A stretch of DNA of 64,000 bases from Saprospiraceae bacterium (GCA_020631355.1 JAHDHL010000015.1:51865-115864), one strand, 5' to 3'. Counted from the stretch's first letter, positions 26,484-37,038 are shown. Notes: a model not told the origin generated them from the sequence alone. Numbers and translations: made by a program.

Positions 26484-26845
26484 AGCAATATTGGCAAATG
26501 AATGTTGTTGTCAGAATACTTATACGGTATGTACTACCAGAAAGTTGGGTTCTTTGGAACCGAGATGTTCCCAAAAGTCGCCTAAAAACCATAAAAGCTC
26601 ACAAATCCATACCTCAATTCTTCCATGTATTGTACATATCATATATATAAGACTCCAAAGCAGTCTAATATGAATTAAGAACACATCACATCCAAAATTC
26701 ATACTTCATAATTAAATTCAAAATTTATTCCATTCTTATGTGTAATATGTCGCAATTGGCTCCCATGTCTGCCTATTTACTCATCCCGTTATTATCCTTA
26801 CCTTTGCGGCGTTGAATTGCATTCTCAAAACAAGGAAAGATAAAA
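26484..26845. other. Divergent intergenic region upstream of fumC
   Basis: About 360 bp, A/T-rich, between the divergent kinase and fumC genes. It has a 5-bp inverted repeat at 26548-26561 and the fumC -7-like box. Opposing 60-codon frames across 26491-26702 are chance mirror frames without family character. Confidence 0.5.
26799..26806 (+). promoter_or_regulatory. -7 promoter box of fumC
   Basis: TACCTTTG followed by C is an exact TAnnTTTG match 40 nt before the ATG. The same TACCTTTGC wording precedes the aconitase gene at the right end. Confidence 0.45.
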
Positions 26846-28246
26846 ATGGAATTTCGTAGAGAAAAAGACAGTATCGGATACATTGATGTCCCCGCAGACA
26901 AATATTGGGCTGCACAGACCCAAAGATCATTACAAAACTTCAAGATTGGCGGACAGAAGATGCCCCGTGAGGTCATCCAAGCTTTTGCCATTCTAAAGAA
27001 AGCTGCCGCACTGACCAATTCAGAACTGGGAGCATTGACCAAGAAGAAAGCCAAACTTATCGGCAAGGTCTGTAATGAAATCATTGCAGGAGAACTGGAT
27101 GACCAATTCCCACTGGTCGTATGGCAGACAGGTTCCGGAACCCAATCCAATATGAATGTGAACGAAGTCATTGCCAATAGGGCCCATGTTGTGAATGGTG
27201 GTTCGCTGATGGATGAGAAAAAATATGTGCATCCAAATGATGATGTAAACAAATCACAGTCTTCCAATGACACATTCCCAACTGCCATGCACATTGCAGC
27301 GTATAGGAAATTAGTGGATGTGACCCTACCGGGAATGAAATTGCTTCGTGACACCCTGAACAAGAAGTCCAAGAAATACATGAAAGTGGTCAAGATAGGC
27401 AGAACCCACTTCATGGATGCCACTCCATTGACCATGGGACAGGAGCTTTCGGGATATGTTTCGCAATTGGACCATGGAATGAAAGCCATCAGGAATGCAC
27501 TTCCTCACTTGGCTGAACTTGCCCTTGGCGGAACAGCGGTTGGTACGGGTCTTAATACTCCGAATGGTTATGATGTAACCGTAGCCAAGCATATTGCAGA
27601 CCTTACGGACCTACCTTTCATTACTGCAAAAAACAAATTCGAGGCATTGGCTGCACACGATGCGATTGTTGAGGCACATGGTGCATTGAAGACCGTTGCC
27701 TGTTCCTTGATGAAAATCGGTAATGATATCAGAATGCTGGCATCGGGCCCACGTTCGGGTATAGGTGAATATATCATCCCTGCCAATGAGCCGGGTTCTT
27801 CCATTATGCCCGGAAAAATCAATCCTACACAAGCCGAAGCACTAACCATGGCCATGGCGCAGGTTGTGGGTAATGATGTAGCTATCAATGTAGGAGGTAT
27901 GACCGGACACTTCGAACTGAATGTCTTCAAACCAATGATGATTTATAATTTCCTGAATTCTGCTCAATTGATTGGTGATGCATGTGTGAGCTTCAATGAT
28001 AATTGTATCGTTGGTTTGGAACCCAATAAATCCAGAATCAAGCACAATCTTTTCAACTCCCTAATGTTGGTAACAGCCTTGAATACAAAGATTGGTTATG
28101 ACAAGGCCTCAACCATTGCCAAGAAGGCACATAAGGAAGGAAGCACATTGAAAGAAGCTGCTGTTTCCTTGGGCTACCTCACTGCTGAGGAATTTGATGC
28201 CTGGGTAAAACCAGAGGAAATGATTGGTAGTATGAAGAAGAAATAA
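26846..28246 (+). CDS. fumC: Class II fumarate hydratase
   Basis: This 466-residue member of the fumarase/aspartase superfamily has the SS-loop signature [17 protein letters not shown] from about residue 318. The upstream motifs [18 protein letters not shown] and [16 protein letters not shown] are also present. The NPTQ wording and the C-terminal [18 protein letters not shown] favour fumarase over aspartase. It reversibly hydrates fumarate to malate in the TCA cycle and needs no Fe-S cluster. Length is normal. It is monocistronic with its own promoter box and terminator. Confidence 0.96.
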   Translation: MEFRREKDSIGYIDVPADKYWAAQTQRSLQNFKIGGQKMPREVIQAFAILKKAAALTNSELGALTKKKAKLIGKVCNEIIAGELDDQFPLVVWQTGSGTQSNMNVNEVIANRAHVVNGGSLMDEKKYVHPNDDVNKSQSSNDTFPTAMHIAAYRKLVDVTLPGMKLLRDTLNKKSKKYMKVVKIGRTHFMDATPLTMGQELSGYVSQLDHGMKAIRNALPHLAELALGGTAVGTGLNTPNGYDVTVAKHIADLTDLPFITAKNKFEALAAHDAIVEAHGALKTVACSLMKIGNDIRMLASGPRSGIGEYIIPANEPGSSIMPGKINPTQAEALTMAMAQVVGNDVAINVGGMTGHFELNVFKPMMIYNFLNSAQLIGDACVSFNDNCIVGLEPNKSRIKHNLFNSLMLVTALNTKIGYDKASTIAKKAHKEGSTLKEAAVSLGYLTAEEFDAWVKPEEMIGSMKKK

Positions 28247-28292
28247 TTCTGTTTTGGTCCTATCATTCGGATTATTTCATGATTAAGATAAA

Positions 28293-28326
28293 AGAACGGC
28301 TCCCTTTTGGGGGCCGTTCTCTTTTA
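28293..28326 (+). terminator. Rho-independent terminator of fumC
   Basis: A 12-bp stem (28293-28304 with 28309-28320, one mismatch) with a short T-rich loop is followed by CTTTT. It lies 47 nt after the fumC stop. Confidence 0.87.
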
Positions 28327-28332
28327 AATGTA

Positions 28333-28360
28333 AAATCCCCTAGGAGAATATCCCAGGGGA
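28333..28360 (-). terminator. Probable terminator of the Spy-like gene (minus strand)
   Basis: TCCCCT (28336-28341) pairs with AGGGGA (28355-28360), with an extra inner GG/CC pair. On minus-strand RNA it is followed by UUUU. It lies about 80 nt past the stop of the Spy-like gene. Confidence 0.6.
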
Positions 28361-28439
28361 ACTACCATAAAAACCATTTATAGAAGTCGTCATCAGTTGC
28401 TTATGCATTTAGTTATAAGCTAACAACTCCCTACTCATC

Positions 28440-28904
28440 CTACCCTCTTTCAAGGGAAGTATCATTGCCATGTCCCTGGCACTGTCCTCCTCGCTTACCC
28501 TTGCCTCCTCTTTGTCCCTTACGACGGTCCATTTTCTTTTCCTGCCACTTTTGGAATTTCTGATATTGGTCCGCATCCAATATGCCTGAAACATTACTGT
28601 TGTAAGTGTCCCTTAGGGACTTTGCTGCTTCCTTTTTCTCATCCCTTGTCAGGTCGCTATCCTTAAGGCTACCCAAACTGGCAGCCAAATCCGTATTCAG
28701 TGCAGCAATCTGGTCGGACTGATAATCATTAAGACCGAGTTTCTCTGTCATCTTTTCCGTCATCTTAGCTGCTCGTTCCTCCGGTGATGGCCTTTCGCCA
28801 TTCATCTGTTGGCCCCGCTGTGCGTAGGATTGGCCCAATACTAATACTATCATTACCAATACGGCAAACGGGAATTTCATTCTTTGCTTTATCATCTTTA
28901 TCAT
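28440..28904 (-). CDS. Spy/CpxP-like periplasmic protein (DUF4890-type)
   Basis: A signal peptide (MKFPFAVLVMIVLVLGQSYAQ) is preceded by eight residues if the first ATG is used; the start at 28880 is equally likely. The mature part is helical and highly charged: PEERAAKMTEKMTEKLGLN, then DQIAALNTDLAASLGSLK and LDADQYQKFQKWQEKKMDRR. This pattern of LTxxQ-like helices is shared by Spy/CpxP chaperones and Bacteroidota DUF4890 proteins. The tail is rich in Gly, Arg and Lys with one Cys. An envelope stress or metal-related role is possible. Confidence 0.8.
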   Translation of the reverse strand: MIKMIKQRMKFPFAVLVMIVLVLGQSYAQRGQQMNGERPSPEERAAKMTEKMTEKLGLNDYQSDQIAALNTDLAASLGSLKDSDLTRDEKKEAAKSLRDTYNSNVSGILDADQYQKFQKWQEKKMDRRKGQRGGKGKRGGQCQGHGNDTSLERG

Positions 28905-29029
28905 TTTTATGTGAGCTTTAGAAAGTATGAATCACTCTCTTGGACTCGTTCAAAAATTAATTACACCCCTTTGACCATTTGATTCAGGCTAAAAACCATA
29001 ACGAAAGGTTAAGGGCTTGATAAAAAGCG

Positions 29030-30445
29030 TTAAGACTGAATTTTACTGAGAAGCCAGCTCTTTTCTGGGAGGGTCTGCACCAACGAAATCTCATTCCGTA
29101 ATTTCTGGGTTTCCTCCTTATCGTAAGGATTCATGTGGATAATCTTGAGGAAATACTTAATCAGGTTCAGGAAATTGGATTTGTGGTATCCCATTCCCCT
29201 TTGTCGCTTCACCATCTTACTGAAATTCCTGAGTTGATTTTCCAGTATTTCCCACTCATCCATCTCATAAAAGGTCTTTAAGACCAACACTCTAGCTGTG
29301 AGATTCGGTAGGAGATCCTTGTATTTGACCTTTTGTAATAACTGCAGTGTAGGTTTATATTGTTTTCTTTCGAAGTAGAACTTAGCCAGATTATAATTCA
29401 GATTATTCTCCTCCTCCTCCTTATCCAGATATTGTGCATAATCCTTGATAAAGCCTTCCGTCCAATCATGTTCCTCCAAGCGGAATCCCAAGGCAATGAT
29501 ATTCTTGAATACGAACTGAGAGATAATACCATTTTCCACCAATAAGCCCCTTTCCAAGGAAATCTGGTAAAGCTGGTACAATTCCATGACAAAAGAAGCA
29601 TCTCCCTTATTGAGTTGCTGGATACCATAATTAATGGCAATGAAATACAACTCCCTCTGTTCTGTCTTGTCGAATTGGGCTGCATACAACTGCAAGCCTG
29701 TCTTGAGTTTCTCAAACGATTCCCTTGGATTATCTCCTGTCAAGGTCTGATAGCCATAATAGTATAAGGCAACACAAGGTTTATCCATGAGTCCTTTTCC
29801 TGATTCACGTTCCAAAAATCCAAGAATGATATCCAACATCCCATAATCATAGGAATGCTCCCTGAATTTCTCATGGGTTTTCAGGATACAAGCCTGATGC
29901 AACTTGGAGCCTACATAGAATGCATCCATACTATCCGTCAATAATTGGAGATTCATCTCCTGGTTCCGAACATGCTCCTTAATGGCGTAATACTGTTCCA
30001 GAGTCATCCAATTCTTCTCCAACTGTAGATATAGGTTATCCAGGGGAGATTCGTCGATGGCTTCCTGAGTCTTTCTATAGCTCTGATTGAAATGCTTGAT
30101 CAGATTCCGTTTCCTGAATGCCCGTGTCAATATCCTTTGACGTTCGATTTGGCTTTCTTCCATCTCTACCTGAACCATGAATTCCTCGACCAGTCGCATC
30201 AGGTAGGTCATCGCCAGCCTTACCTTTTGCTCATCCATCTTACGCTCAGGGTAGATGTATTTTGATATGGCATGGTATTCAAAAGGGTATTTTCTTACAT
30301 TCTTCTTGGTTAGATAATCATATAAGAGTCGTACGTCTTCCCTTTTATTAAAAAAAGGAGATAAAAGGAATTTTTTGAATGAGCGTTGCTCACTTTCATC
30401 CAACGAGTCTATTGCCTGCCTTAATTTGCCATCATTCATTTTCAA
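29030..30445 (-). CDS. Conserved helical hypothetical protein
   Basis: This protein of 471 residues has no signal peptide and no catalytic motif I recognise. It starts with LDESEQRSFKKFLLSPFFNK, wording I associate with a hypothetical family frequent in Saprospiria-type genomes. The rest is almost entirely amphipathic helix with TPR-like pairs (NYNLAKFYFERKQYKPTLQL). It is probably a cytosolic helical-repeat scaffold. It is divergent from the large secreted protein gene downstream and shares no operon. Confidence 0.75.
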   Translation of the reverse strand: MKMNDGKLRQAIDSLDESEQRSFKKFLLSPFFNKREDVRLLYDYLTKKNVRKYPFEYHAISKYIYPERKMDEQKVRLAMTYLMRLVEEFMVQVEMEESQIERQRILTRAFRKRNLIKHFNQSYRKTQEAIDESPLDNLYLQLEKNWMTLEQYYAIKEHVRNQEMNLQLLTDSMDAFYVGSKLHQACILKTHEKFREHSYDYGMLDIILGFLERESGKGLMDKPCVALYYYGYQTLTGDNPRESFEKLKTGLQLYAAQFDKTEQRELYFIAINYGIQQLNKGDASFVMELYQLYQISLERGLLVENGIISQFVFKNIIALGFRLEEHDWTEGFIKDYAQYLDKEEEENNLNYNLAKFYFERKQYKPTLQLLQKVKYKDLLPNLTARVLVLKTFYEMDEWEILENQLRNFSKMVKRQRGMGYHKSNFLNLIKYFLKIIHMNPYDKEETQKLRNEISLVQTLPEKSWLLSKIQS

Positions 30446-30607
30446 TAAAAAATTGAAATAATTATATAATAATCAATTAATTAGAATAAAAATAATGCTA
30501 CTAAATGTCTATAAAGTTACAAATTTAAACTTGGTATGATAGTTTTCCGAACCGATATTTACTTTTACAATAAGCTATTTATGAATTTGCTCCTAATAAT
30601 CCGTGAT

Positions 30608-33484
30608 ATGCCTACCAAAGTCATTTTAACCTTAGCATTTCTCCTACTTAGTTTATCCTTGTGGAGTCAAGGTTGGCTGGTTGAGTATCCATTCACTATG
30701 GATTATACATCAACCAGTGCAAGCAACCATAATATCATACAAACCGACATTGGTGATTATGTCAGTATCATCGCAGAGCAGGAAAGCCTAGGTGGCAATC
30801 CTGCCATTAGCTCCAGTATAATTATCAAAAGGTATGATGAATTCGGTGAGCAAACATGGGTAGATATCCTTTCTGAAGACCAACTTACAGCCAATGGCGT
30901 TTATGCACAATACAATCCGCTGGGCATCATACAGGTTAATGATGGGGGATTCATTACCCTATATGAATACGGAGGCATTTATTACCTGTACAAAATCGAT
31001 TCGTTCGGGGATACTGTCTGGACACAAACGATACCTGACGGCATTTTCGACCCCCAACACCAATTACTCAATATCATCCGCTTCGATAACGACGAACTCA
31101 TGCTTGTCGGATTCAATATAGAGATTACAGGATTTCCGGGATTCGACCATAAGTTACTACTTATCGGCATAGACTCAGAGGGTGATGTAACATGGACCAA
31201 GGAGCAAGTAGTAGGAAATACAACAGGAGAAGAATTCATCCCTCAAAACATAAGGAAATGTAGTGACGGGGGATTTATCCTTACGGGAAAGATGGACAAT
31301 ACCCCCAACAGTACGACCTGTGGCGTTTACAAGTTGGATTCTAGTGGAGATATCCAGTGGAATGAAACCTTTGACAATCTCCAATACCCTCAAATCTTGG
31401 AAGTGGGTAGTGGAAGTTATATTCTAGCAGGAAGTGATACTGAATCCACCAACACCTCAACAATAATTAAACTAGACCCAAATGGCTCCCAGGAATGGAT
31501 TACGACCAATGGCCAACGATTCAACCAACTGGTACCAACCCAAGGAGGTTTCATCTTGGCCTCCAACGAGTCTTCTCCTTTATTAATTAATGACATGACC
31601 CTAAATTATTACAATGACCAAGGAACATTACAAAACACCAACCTACTCCAGACAGATGGAGACACCGAAACCTCAATACAACATACAGATGATTTGGGAC
31701 ATATTGCGTTGAGCAGCAATCGCCTAACCAAACTGGACCAGAATGGCTATGTCTTTACTAATTTCATAGAGGGGAATGTATTCGGTGATTTCAATTCAAA
31801 TTGTTCCTACGAATCCAGTTCGGATTTACTCATTCCAGGAAAGATTGTCTTATTGGAAAATGGCTCCAACACTTTCATGACCACTTCTGATGAGAATGGT
31901 TATTACAATATGACCATTGATACGGGAACCTATCAGATTTCCTTGATAAACCTGGATGATATGTGGGTAGACTGCCAACCCAATAATGGGTCATTCACAG
32001 TGACAGAACCTTATGATAGCACCTACCTTGACATAGGAGCCACCCCACAAGAAATGTGTACAGACCTCCATGTGGACTTATCCGCTTCCGAACTTGTCAG
32101 ATGTTTCGATTCTGAGTACGACATCCACTACAGCAATACCGGAACCATTCCTGCCGACAGTGCCTACATTGAAATCCAACTTGACTCATTCCTTGTTTTC
32201 GTGGGTGCTAGCATTCCCTATAACGACTTGGGAAACAACCTGTATTCATTTCCCATAGGGGAGTTAGATCCCTATGAATATGGTTCATTCAACATTGAAG
32301 TTCTGGTCGATTGCGATTCCACTATCCTAGGACAAACGCATTGTTCGACGGCCCAAATCTATCCGGCCGATTACTGTCCCGCACCATCTGCCAATTGGGA
32401 TATGTCGAGTATCTCTGTCATTGGAGAATGCGAAACGGATTCCATCAGTTTCCGGGTCAAGAATGGGGGCACAGGCAATATGAGTACTCCGAGCGACTAC
32501 CAAATCATTGTAGATGAAATCATCATGTACCAAGGACAAATCGCCCCCTTGAATGCAGGAGAGGAAGAAGAAATCAAGGTCTTAGCCAGTGGAAGCATCC
32601 ATCGGATGGAAATAGAACAGTCACCTAACCATCCCGGGAATAGCAACCCAACCGTAACGGTAGAAAATTGCAGCAACAATGGTATCATCCCGGATGTATT
32701 CGTTTCTTATTATGAGAATGATTTTGATTCGAATATATCCGTAGATTGTCAGGATAACGTAGGCTCATACGACCCCAATGACAAGACTGGTTATCCCACA
32801 GGATATGGGGATGAGAATTACATTGAGGTAGGACAGGATATTGAATATAAAATCAGGTTCCAAAATACAGGAACCGCTCCAGCAAGAAAGGTCGTCATCA
32901 GGGATACATTAGGTATCGAATTGGACTTATCCACATTAGTAATCGGGGCAGCCAGTCATGATTTCACATGGGAGATTCTTACAGGTAGGATTCTTACATT
33001 CACATTTGATGACATCATGCTTCCCGATTCCACCAGTAACGAACCCGAATCCCATGGCTTTGTCAAATTCAGAATCAATCAGATTCCTAATCTGGATTTA
33101 GGAACTGTCATCTATAATAATGCAGGTATTTATTTCGATTTCAACCAACCCGTCATTACGAATACCACTTTCCACACCTTGGGAGAAGACTTCATCATGA
33201 TGGACTTGGTTTCAAGCACAAGCTCGAACATCGTGGAGGACGAAATGATTCTCATCGCTCCTAATCCGATGAAAGACGAAGCCATTGTTGTGATAGAGAA
33301 TGCGAACCAAGGCCTTGATTACTCCTTGGAATTATACAACATGCAAGGCCAATCGATTCTTAAGGATACTAACAACCAAGGAACGTTCACCATTCGGAGA
33401 CAACAATTATCCCCGGGTATGTATCTACTCAGGTGCTGTCAGGATGGGCAACATATAGCCACGAGGAAATTGATGGTGAGATAA
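30608..33484 (+). CDS. Large T9SS-secreted protein with carboxypeptidase-like and DUF7619-like domains
   Basis: The open frame begins at 30536, but the ATG at 30608 opens a proper signal peptide (VILTLAFLLLSLSLWSQ), giving 958 residues. Residues about 30-380 have repeating strands like those of secreted beta-propellers (GGFITLYEYGG, GGFILTGKMDN). Near 400 a GNVFGDFNSNCSYE segment begins an SdrD-B/carboxypeptidase-like module. A YDPNDKTGYP ... FQNTGTAPARKVVIRDTL module near 750-870 is the DUF7619-like domain common before sorting signals. The C-terminus (LIAPNPMKDEAIV ... PGMYLLRC) is a T9SS type A sorting domain. Confidence 0.9.
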   Translation: MPTKVILTLAFLLLSLSLWSQGWLVEYPFTMDYTSTSASNHNIIQTDIGDYVSIIAEQESLGGNPAISSSIIIKRYDEFGEQTWVDILSEDQLTANGVYAQYNPLGIIQVNDGGFITLYEYGGIYYLYKIDSFGDTVWTQTIPDGIFDPQHQLLNIIRFDNDELMLVGFNIEITGFPGFDHKLLLIGIDSEGDVTWTKEQVVGNTTGEEFIPQNIRKCSDGGFILTGKMDNTPNSTTCGVYKLDSSGDIQWNETFDNLQYPQILEVGSGSYILAGSDTESTNTSTIIKLDPNGSQEWITTNGQRFNQLVPTQGGFILASNESSPLLINDMTLNYYNDQGTLQNTNLLQTDGDTETSIQHTDDLGHIALSSNRLTKLDQNGYVFTNFIEGNVFGDFNSNCSYESSSDLLIPGKIVLLENGSNTFMTTSDENGYYNMTIDTGTYQISLINLDDMWVDCQPNNGSFTVTEPYDSTYLDIGATPQEMCTDLHVDLSASELVRCFDSEYDIHYSNTGTIPADSAYIEIQLDSFLVFVGASIPYNDLGNNLYSFPIGELDPYEYGSFNIEVLVDCDSTILGQTHCSTAQIYPADYCPAPSANWDMSSISVIGECETDSISFRVKNGGTGNMSTPSDYQIIVDEIIMYQGQIAPLNAGEEEEIKVLASGSIHRMEIEQSPNHPGNSNPTVTVENCSNNGIIPDVFVSYYENDFDSNISVDCQDNVGSYDPNDKTGYPTGYGDENYIEVGQDIEYKIRFQNTGTAPARKVVIRDTLGIELDLSTLVIGAASHDFTWEILTGRILTFTFDDIMLPDSTSNEPESHGFVKFRINQIPNLDLGTVIYNNAGIYFDFNQPVITNTTFHTLGEDFIMMDLVSSTSSNIVEDEMILIAPNPMKDEAIVVIENANQGLDYSLELYNMQGQSILKDTNNQGTFTIRRQQLSPGMYLLRCCQDGQHIATRKLMVR

Positions 33485-33551
33485 TTACAGGATGTAATTT
33501 CTTACAGGAAACATACAGACGTATAGGAATGAATCATTCCTATACGTTTAT

Positions 33552-34883
33552 TCATTCTGATAATCTTGTTTGTGGATTCCGGACAACCAATGCACCCAGT
33601 GTAAGTATAATGAATCCTCCGAAACAAATCCAAGCAGCTGCATCATATGAACCGAATATCGTCAATGATTTACTGAACATGATAGGCCCTAATGCGGAAC
33701 CAAAAACCAAGAGGGTCATGACTTGTCCCACAATCGCACCTAAATGTTGCTTGCCAAAGAACCTGGGCCAGCACACTGCAGATACCACACCATACATTCC
33801 GGAGGCGATTCCTGTCCCAACTATCAGGGAATAGAAAGCCATTTCATATTGTCCTAGGAATATCATTCCGAATAGGGATAGAAAAACACCAAAACTCTTG
33901 ATATAAAGCAAATATTTCAATTTAATGAAGTCACTCCATGCACTGAATACCAATGTGAATATGATAGCTATAATGGCAATGTATTGGAAAATACTAACAG
34001 CTGTCTCACGATTGGAACCCGCTTCCTCGAATATGGAAACGACATGGAATGTAAATCCAGTAATGAGTAATCCTTGTAAGGACAGATACCCTGCAAACAC
34101 CCAGAATGCCATTGTCTTCCTTGCCTCCGACAACTCAAAATCTTTCCTAATAGGAAAACGGGATACTTTCTTCTTCTTGCCCCATTTCATATTCCCATCT
34201 GCTTTCAGACCTGAATCGGAGGGATCATTCCTGTAAAAAAGGAATATGAGAACCGGAAAAACAACAATAAGAATCAAGGCCAGATTCATCCATGCTCCCT
34301 TCCATGTATAGGTTTGGATGAGGTATTCGATTACAGCCGGTGCAATGGAAAATCCTCCCGATATGAAAACACTACTGAATCCTAGTGCGAAGCCCCTCCA
34401 TTCATCAAACCATTTCATCATCATGGTTCTATTGGATAAGGTCAGTACTCCCTGACCGAAGAAGCGAATCAGTAAGAAACCAAGGAATATCACCATCATG
34501 GCCATCGGTAAGTGGGCTATGCCTGTCAGTTCTTTCAGCGTACCAATAATGACATCCGTCTGGCTCATGTATAAGAGGCCCAACCCTAAACAAACAGAAG
34601 CAACAATAGCCACGGGCCTTGCTCCGAATCTGTCGAATAATTTCCCTGCTTTGGTCAGTAATAAGGAACTACAAACCGTCCCTCCCATGTAGGCCCAACT
34701 GATATTGTCCCTACTGACCCCCAAGGCATCAATCAATGAATCCGTGAAAGTGGACAAACCTATCGTTTGTCCGGGTATCGTCATCAACATTCCTAATGTC
34801 CCCACAGCAATCACGACCCAGCCATAAAAAAACGGGCTCTTTTGCGGATCAAATGGGATTTTGGAAAATCGTTGCTGATTCAT
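33552..34883 (-). CDS. Major facilitator superfamily transporter (OFA-like)
   Basis: This protein has 443 residues from the ATG at 34883; an upstream ATG at 34922 adds a less likely 13-residue extension. It has twelve membrane helices. PFFYGWVVIAVGTLGM at the start, GKLFDRFGARPVAIVAS in loop 2-3 and RTMMMKWFDEWRGFALGFS are typical of the oxalate/formate antiporter-like MFS branch (monocarboxylate transport). The substrate cannot be assigned. The gene converges with the T9SS cargo gene and has no partner. Confidence 0.88.
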   Translation of the reverse strand: MNQQRFSKIPFDPQKSPFFYGWVVIAVGTLGMLMTIPGQTIGLSTFTDSLIDALGVSRDNISWAYMGGTVCSSLLLTKAGKLFDRFGARPVAIVASVCLGLGLLYMSQTDVIIGTLKELTGIAHLPMAMMVIFLGFLLIRFFGQGVLTLSNRTMMMKWFDEWRGFALGFSSVFISGGFSIAPAVIEYLIQTYTWKGAWMNLALILIVVFPVLIFLFYRNDPSDSGLKADGNMKWGKKKKVSRFPIRKDFELSEARKTMAFWVFAGYLSLQGLLITGFTFHVVSIFEEAGSNRETAVSIFQYIAIIAIIFTLVFSAWSDFIKLKYLLYIKSFGVFLSLFGMIFLGQYEMAFYSLIVGTGIASGMYGVVSAVCWPRFFGKQHLGAIVGQVMTLLVFGSALGPIMFSKSLTIFGSYDAAAWICFGGFIILTLGALVVRNPQTRLSE

Positions 34884-35103
34884 GGCTTTTGCTTTAGGCC
34901 GCCAAAGGTATGAGGAATGCACACCAGATGCCCGTTAATCGTTAATGTTTTACTAAATTTTAACCTGAGAGTACTTTGTTGGGATAATGCAATGTTGTCT
35001 AAGGTATCAGGCTGAAAGATGCTAAAAACCTAGGTTTCCAACATATGTTAGAAGTATCATATCTAGTATTACATCGGCCAAAATCCAATAAATCAGTATG
35101 CTT

Positions 35104-35133
35104 CGTGCAACCGTTTTACATTATCTTGTACTA
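35104..35133 (+). promoter_or_regulatory. Probable ECF sigma promoter, copy A (autoregulation)
   Basis: CGTGCAACCG, 13 bases, then TGTACTA. It is 38 nt upstream of the sigma factor start. The same two blocks with the identical 13-base spacer recur at 37039-37068, and I found no other copy. A GCAACC -35 element with an extracytoplasmic-type spacing is expected for an ECF-controlled, self-activating gene. Assignment to this particular sigma factor is an inference from position. Confidence 0.7.
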
Positions 35134-35170
35134 ACGGAGTATATCAAACAAACAAAATACCGCATTTCGC

Positions 35171-35707
35171 TTGCAGAATAAAGAACAGCATATTATCAAA
35201 GGGTGCATCAAAGGGGATAAGAAGTCCCAATATGCATTGTATGAGATGTTCCGACGGGATGTTATGGGTATTTGTATGCGTTATTCCAGAGATAGGTCCG
35301 AAGCTGAGGACATGATGCAGGAAGGATTCATCAAAGTATATTCCGACTTGTACCAATACCGACCGATAGGACCACTCGGAGGATGGATCAGGAGAGTTGT
35401 CGTGAATTCTTGTCTGAGATACATCCGGAAAAGGAAAAGATTGGTATTCAATGAATTTTCAGGAATGCAAACCGAATTGATGCCGACGAATGAGGATGTC
35501 GTCAGTGATTTGGGAGCGCAGGACCTGATGAAATTGGTCCAACAATTACCTGATGGTTACAGACTGGTTTTCAATCTTTATGTGGTGGAAGGATACAGCC
35601 ATCAGGAAATTGCGGAGCAACTTGGCATTAGTGTCAATACTTCAAAATCACAACTCTCAAGGGCGAAAGCCAACCTTAGGAAGACAATTGAAAAGATTTT
35701 GATATAG
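35171..35707 (+). CDS. ECF-type RNA polymerase sigma factor
   Basis: This 178-residue sigma-70 family protein has only regions 2 and 4. Region 2 contains YSRDRSEAEDMMQEGFIKVY (residues about 37-56) and the -10 recognition helix GGWIRRVVVNSCLRYIRKRKR. Region 4 has LPDGYRLVFNLYVVEGYSHQ followed by the helix-turn-helix EIAEQLGISVNTSKSQLSRA. The frame has no ATG near its start, so TTG at 35171 is used. The motif at 35104-35133 lies just upstream. The downstream gene, 52 nt away, encodes a probable anti-sigma partner. Confidence 0.95.
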   Translation: MQNKEQHIIKGCIKGDKKSQYALYEMFRRDVMGICMRYSRDRSEAEDMMQEGFIKVYSDLYQYRPIGPLGGWIRRVVVNSCLRYIRKRKRLVFNEFSGMQTELMPTNEDVVSDLGAQDLMKLVQQLPDGYRLVFNLYVVEGYSHQEIAEQLGISVNTSKSQLSRAKANLRKTIEKILI

Positions 35708-35759
35708 CGTTAAAGTCGATTCATTGTAAAGTATTTTGTATAACTTGAGCAAGATTTAA

Positions 35760-36770
35760 ATGGATAATCATTTACATAACGACAAGGATGGACTGGAAGA
35801 CTTCTTCCGTGACAGGCTCTTTGACTACAAGGATGAGCCGGGTCTCGGAATGTGGGATCGCATCGAGGGAGCTATCCCCGAAAAGCCCAAGAAGAACTTC
35901 AAGCCATTTTTCATTTGGGCAGGACGAGCTGTTGCTGCTTGCATCATTCTGTCTTTGGGATTCTTCAATTACCAATATAGGAATCAGCTGAATCATGTAG
36001 CTGACCAACTGAAGGATAGCGAAAATAGCATGGCATCCTTGGAACAAAGATTGAATGATATTTATGAAAATCAGAATGATGTCGTAGCCGTTGTGGAAAA
36101 CGAATCCAATACCGCTTTGGTCAACACCAATCCCAGAATCAAGGAAATTACCAAGTATTATCCTCAAATCGTATATCTACCTACCGAAACATCCGACAGA
36201 CAACGCAACGAAGTCGTACAGGTAGCGGAACCTAAGGTTGTTATTAAGAATAGTCCCAAGGTGACCCGAAATGCACCCCAGACTACTACAAAGCAGAAGA
36301 AAGTCAACAGGGAAATGGCCATGGCATTTGCACAGAACCATTACAACCAAGTAGACAAGAAAGATATTCTGGATCTGAACAAGAAAGTTCTCAAAGGAAA
36401 GAATGCCATACAGATTGATGCCAATAACATACAGATGCCCGGTTCCAAGTTCGTATTGAAGAAAGGCAAATGGGGTGTTGGAAACAACACGGGTATCGTC
36501 AGTAGCATACCTGCCTCGAATGTGGAATTCAAGGACCACGAAATTGATTCCGTAATGAAATCGTTGGCTTTCAACAACAATAGGTTGAGGGATGTCAATC
36601 TCGACAAGGTGGTAGGTGTAGGTGCCAATTATTCCATCAACAACAATATCAGTGTATTCATGGCTCCAGATATCATGGAAAATCTGAAGAAGTCCAACCG
36701 TACACTCAACACCAACAATCTATATCCTTACCAATTGGGTATAGAGTCAGGAGTAACATATCATTTTTAA
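35760..36770 (+). CDS. Probable anti-sigma factor, single-pass membrane protein
   Basis: This 336-residue protein has an acidic, cytoplasmic N-terminus containing FFRDRLFDYKDEPGLGMWDRIE, a pattern typical of proteins encoded just after ECF sigma genes in Bacteroidota. A transmembrane helix at about residues 50-70 follows (FFIWAGRAVAACIILSLGFF), then a coiled coil (about 75-115) and a long Asn/Lys-rich periplasmic part. It lies 52 nt after the sigma gene on the same strand. Sequestering the sigma factor until an envelope signal arrives is the likely role; no classical zinc anti-sigma motif is present. Confidence 0.75.
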   Translation: MDNHLHNDKDGLEDFFRDRLFDYKDEPGLGMWDRIEGAIPEKPKKNFKPFFIWAGRAVAACIILSLGFFNYQYRNQLNHVADQLKDSENSMASLEQRLNDIYENQNDVVAVVENESNTALVNTNPRIKEITKYYPQIVYLPTETSDRQRNEVVQVAEPKVVIKNSPKVTRNAPQTTTKQKKVNREMAMAFAQNHYNQVDKKDILDLNKKVLKGKNAIQIDANNIQMPGSKFVLKKGKWGVGNNTGIVSSIPASNVEFKDHEIDSVMKSLAFNNNRLRDVNLDKVVGVGANYSINNNISVFMAPDIMENLKKSNRTLNTNNLYPYQLGIESGVTYHF

Positions 36771-36861
36771 TATATTTTTTCACCTCTATTTTATCCTTCG
36801 AGGTGAGTTATTAGCCAATCTCTGATGCAAAAAGTTGTGTCCAGAGACCCGTAGATTCTTT

Positions 36862-36901
36862 GTCGCCATGTGAATTAATTTTCGCTTGGCGACTTTTCTT
36901 T
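36862..36901 (+). terminator. Terminator of the sigma/anti-sigma operon
   Basis: A 7-bp perfect GC-rich stem (36862-36868 with 36887-36893) is followed by TTTTCTTTT. It lies about 90 nt past the anti-sigma stop. Confidence 0.7.
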
Positions 36902-37038
36902 TGGATCAGGTTTTCTTGTTCAGAATCGTACAACTCCTATATCATCCCTAATTTTCATCAAGGAAATTCATATCACAAAGCATTCAATATCAATATATTA
37001 TAAAAATAATTTCTTTTTTTCAAAAAAAATACACATGC

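Noticed and set aside
26548..26561. GGTTC-TTTG-GAACC inverted repeat
   Set aside because: Only 5 bp per arm in a long intergenic region; a chance occurrence is likely.
26491..26702. Mirror-image 60-codon frames on both strands
   Set aside because: Opposing frames over an A/T-rich promoter region without family character are a typical chance effect.
26773..27489. A 238-codon open frame on the minus strand
   Set aside because: It is wholly antisense to fumC, which has clear family motifs; the antisense product has no recognisable features.
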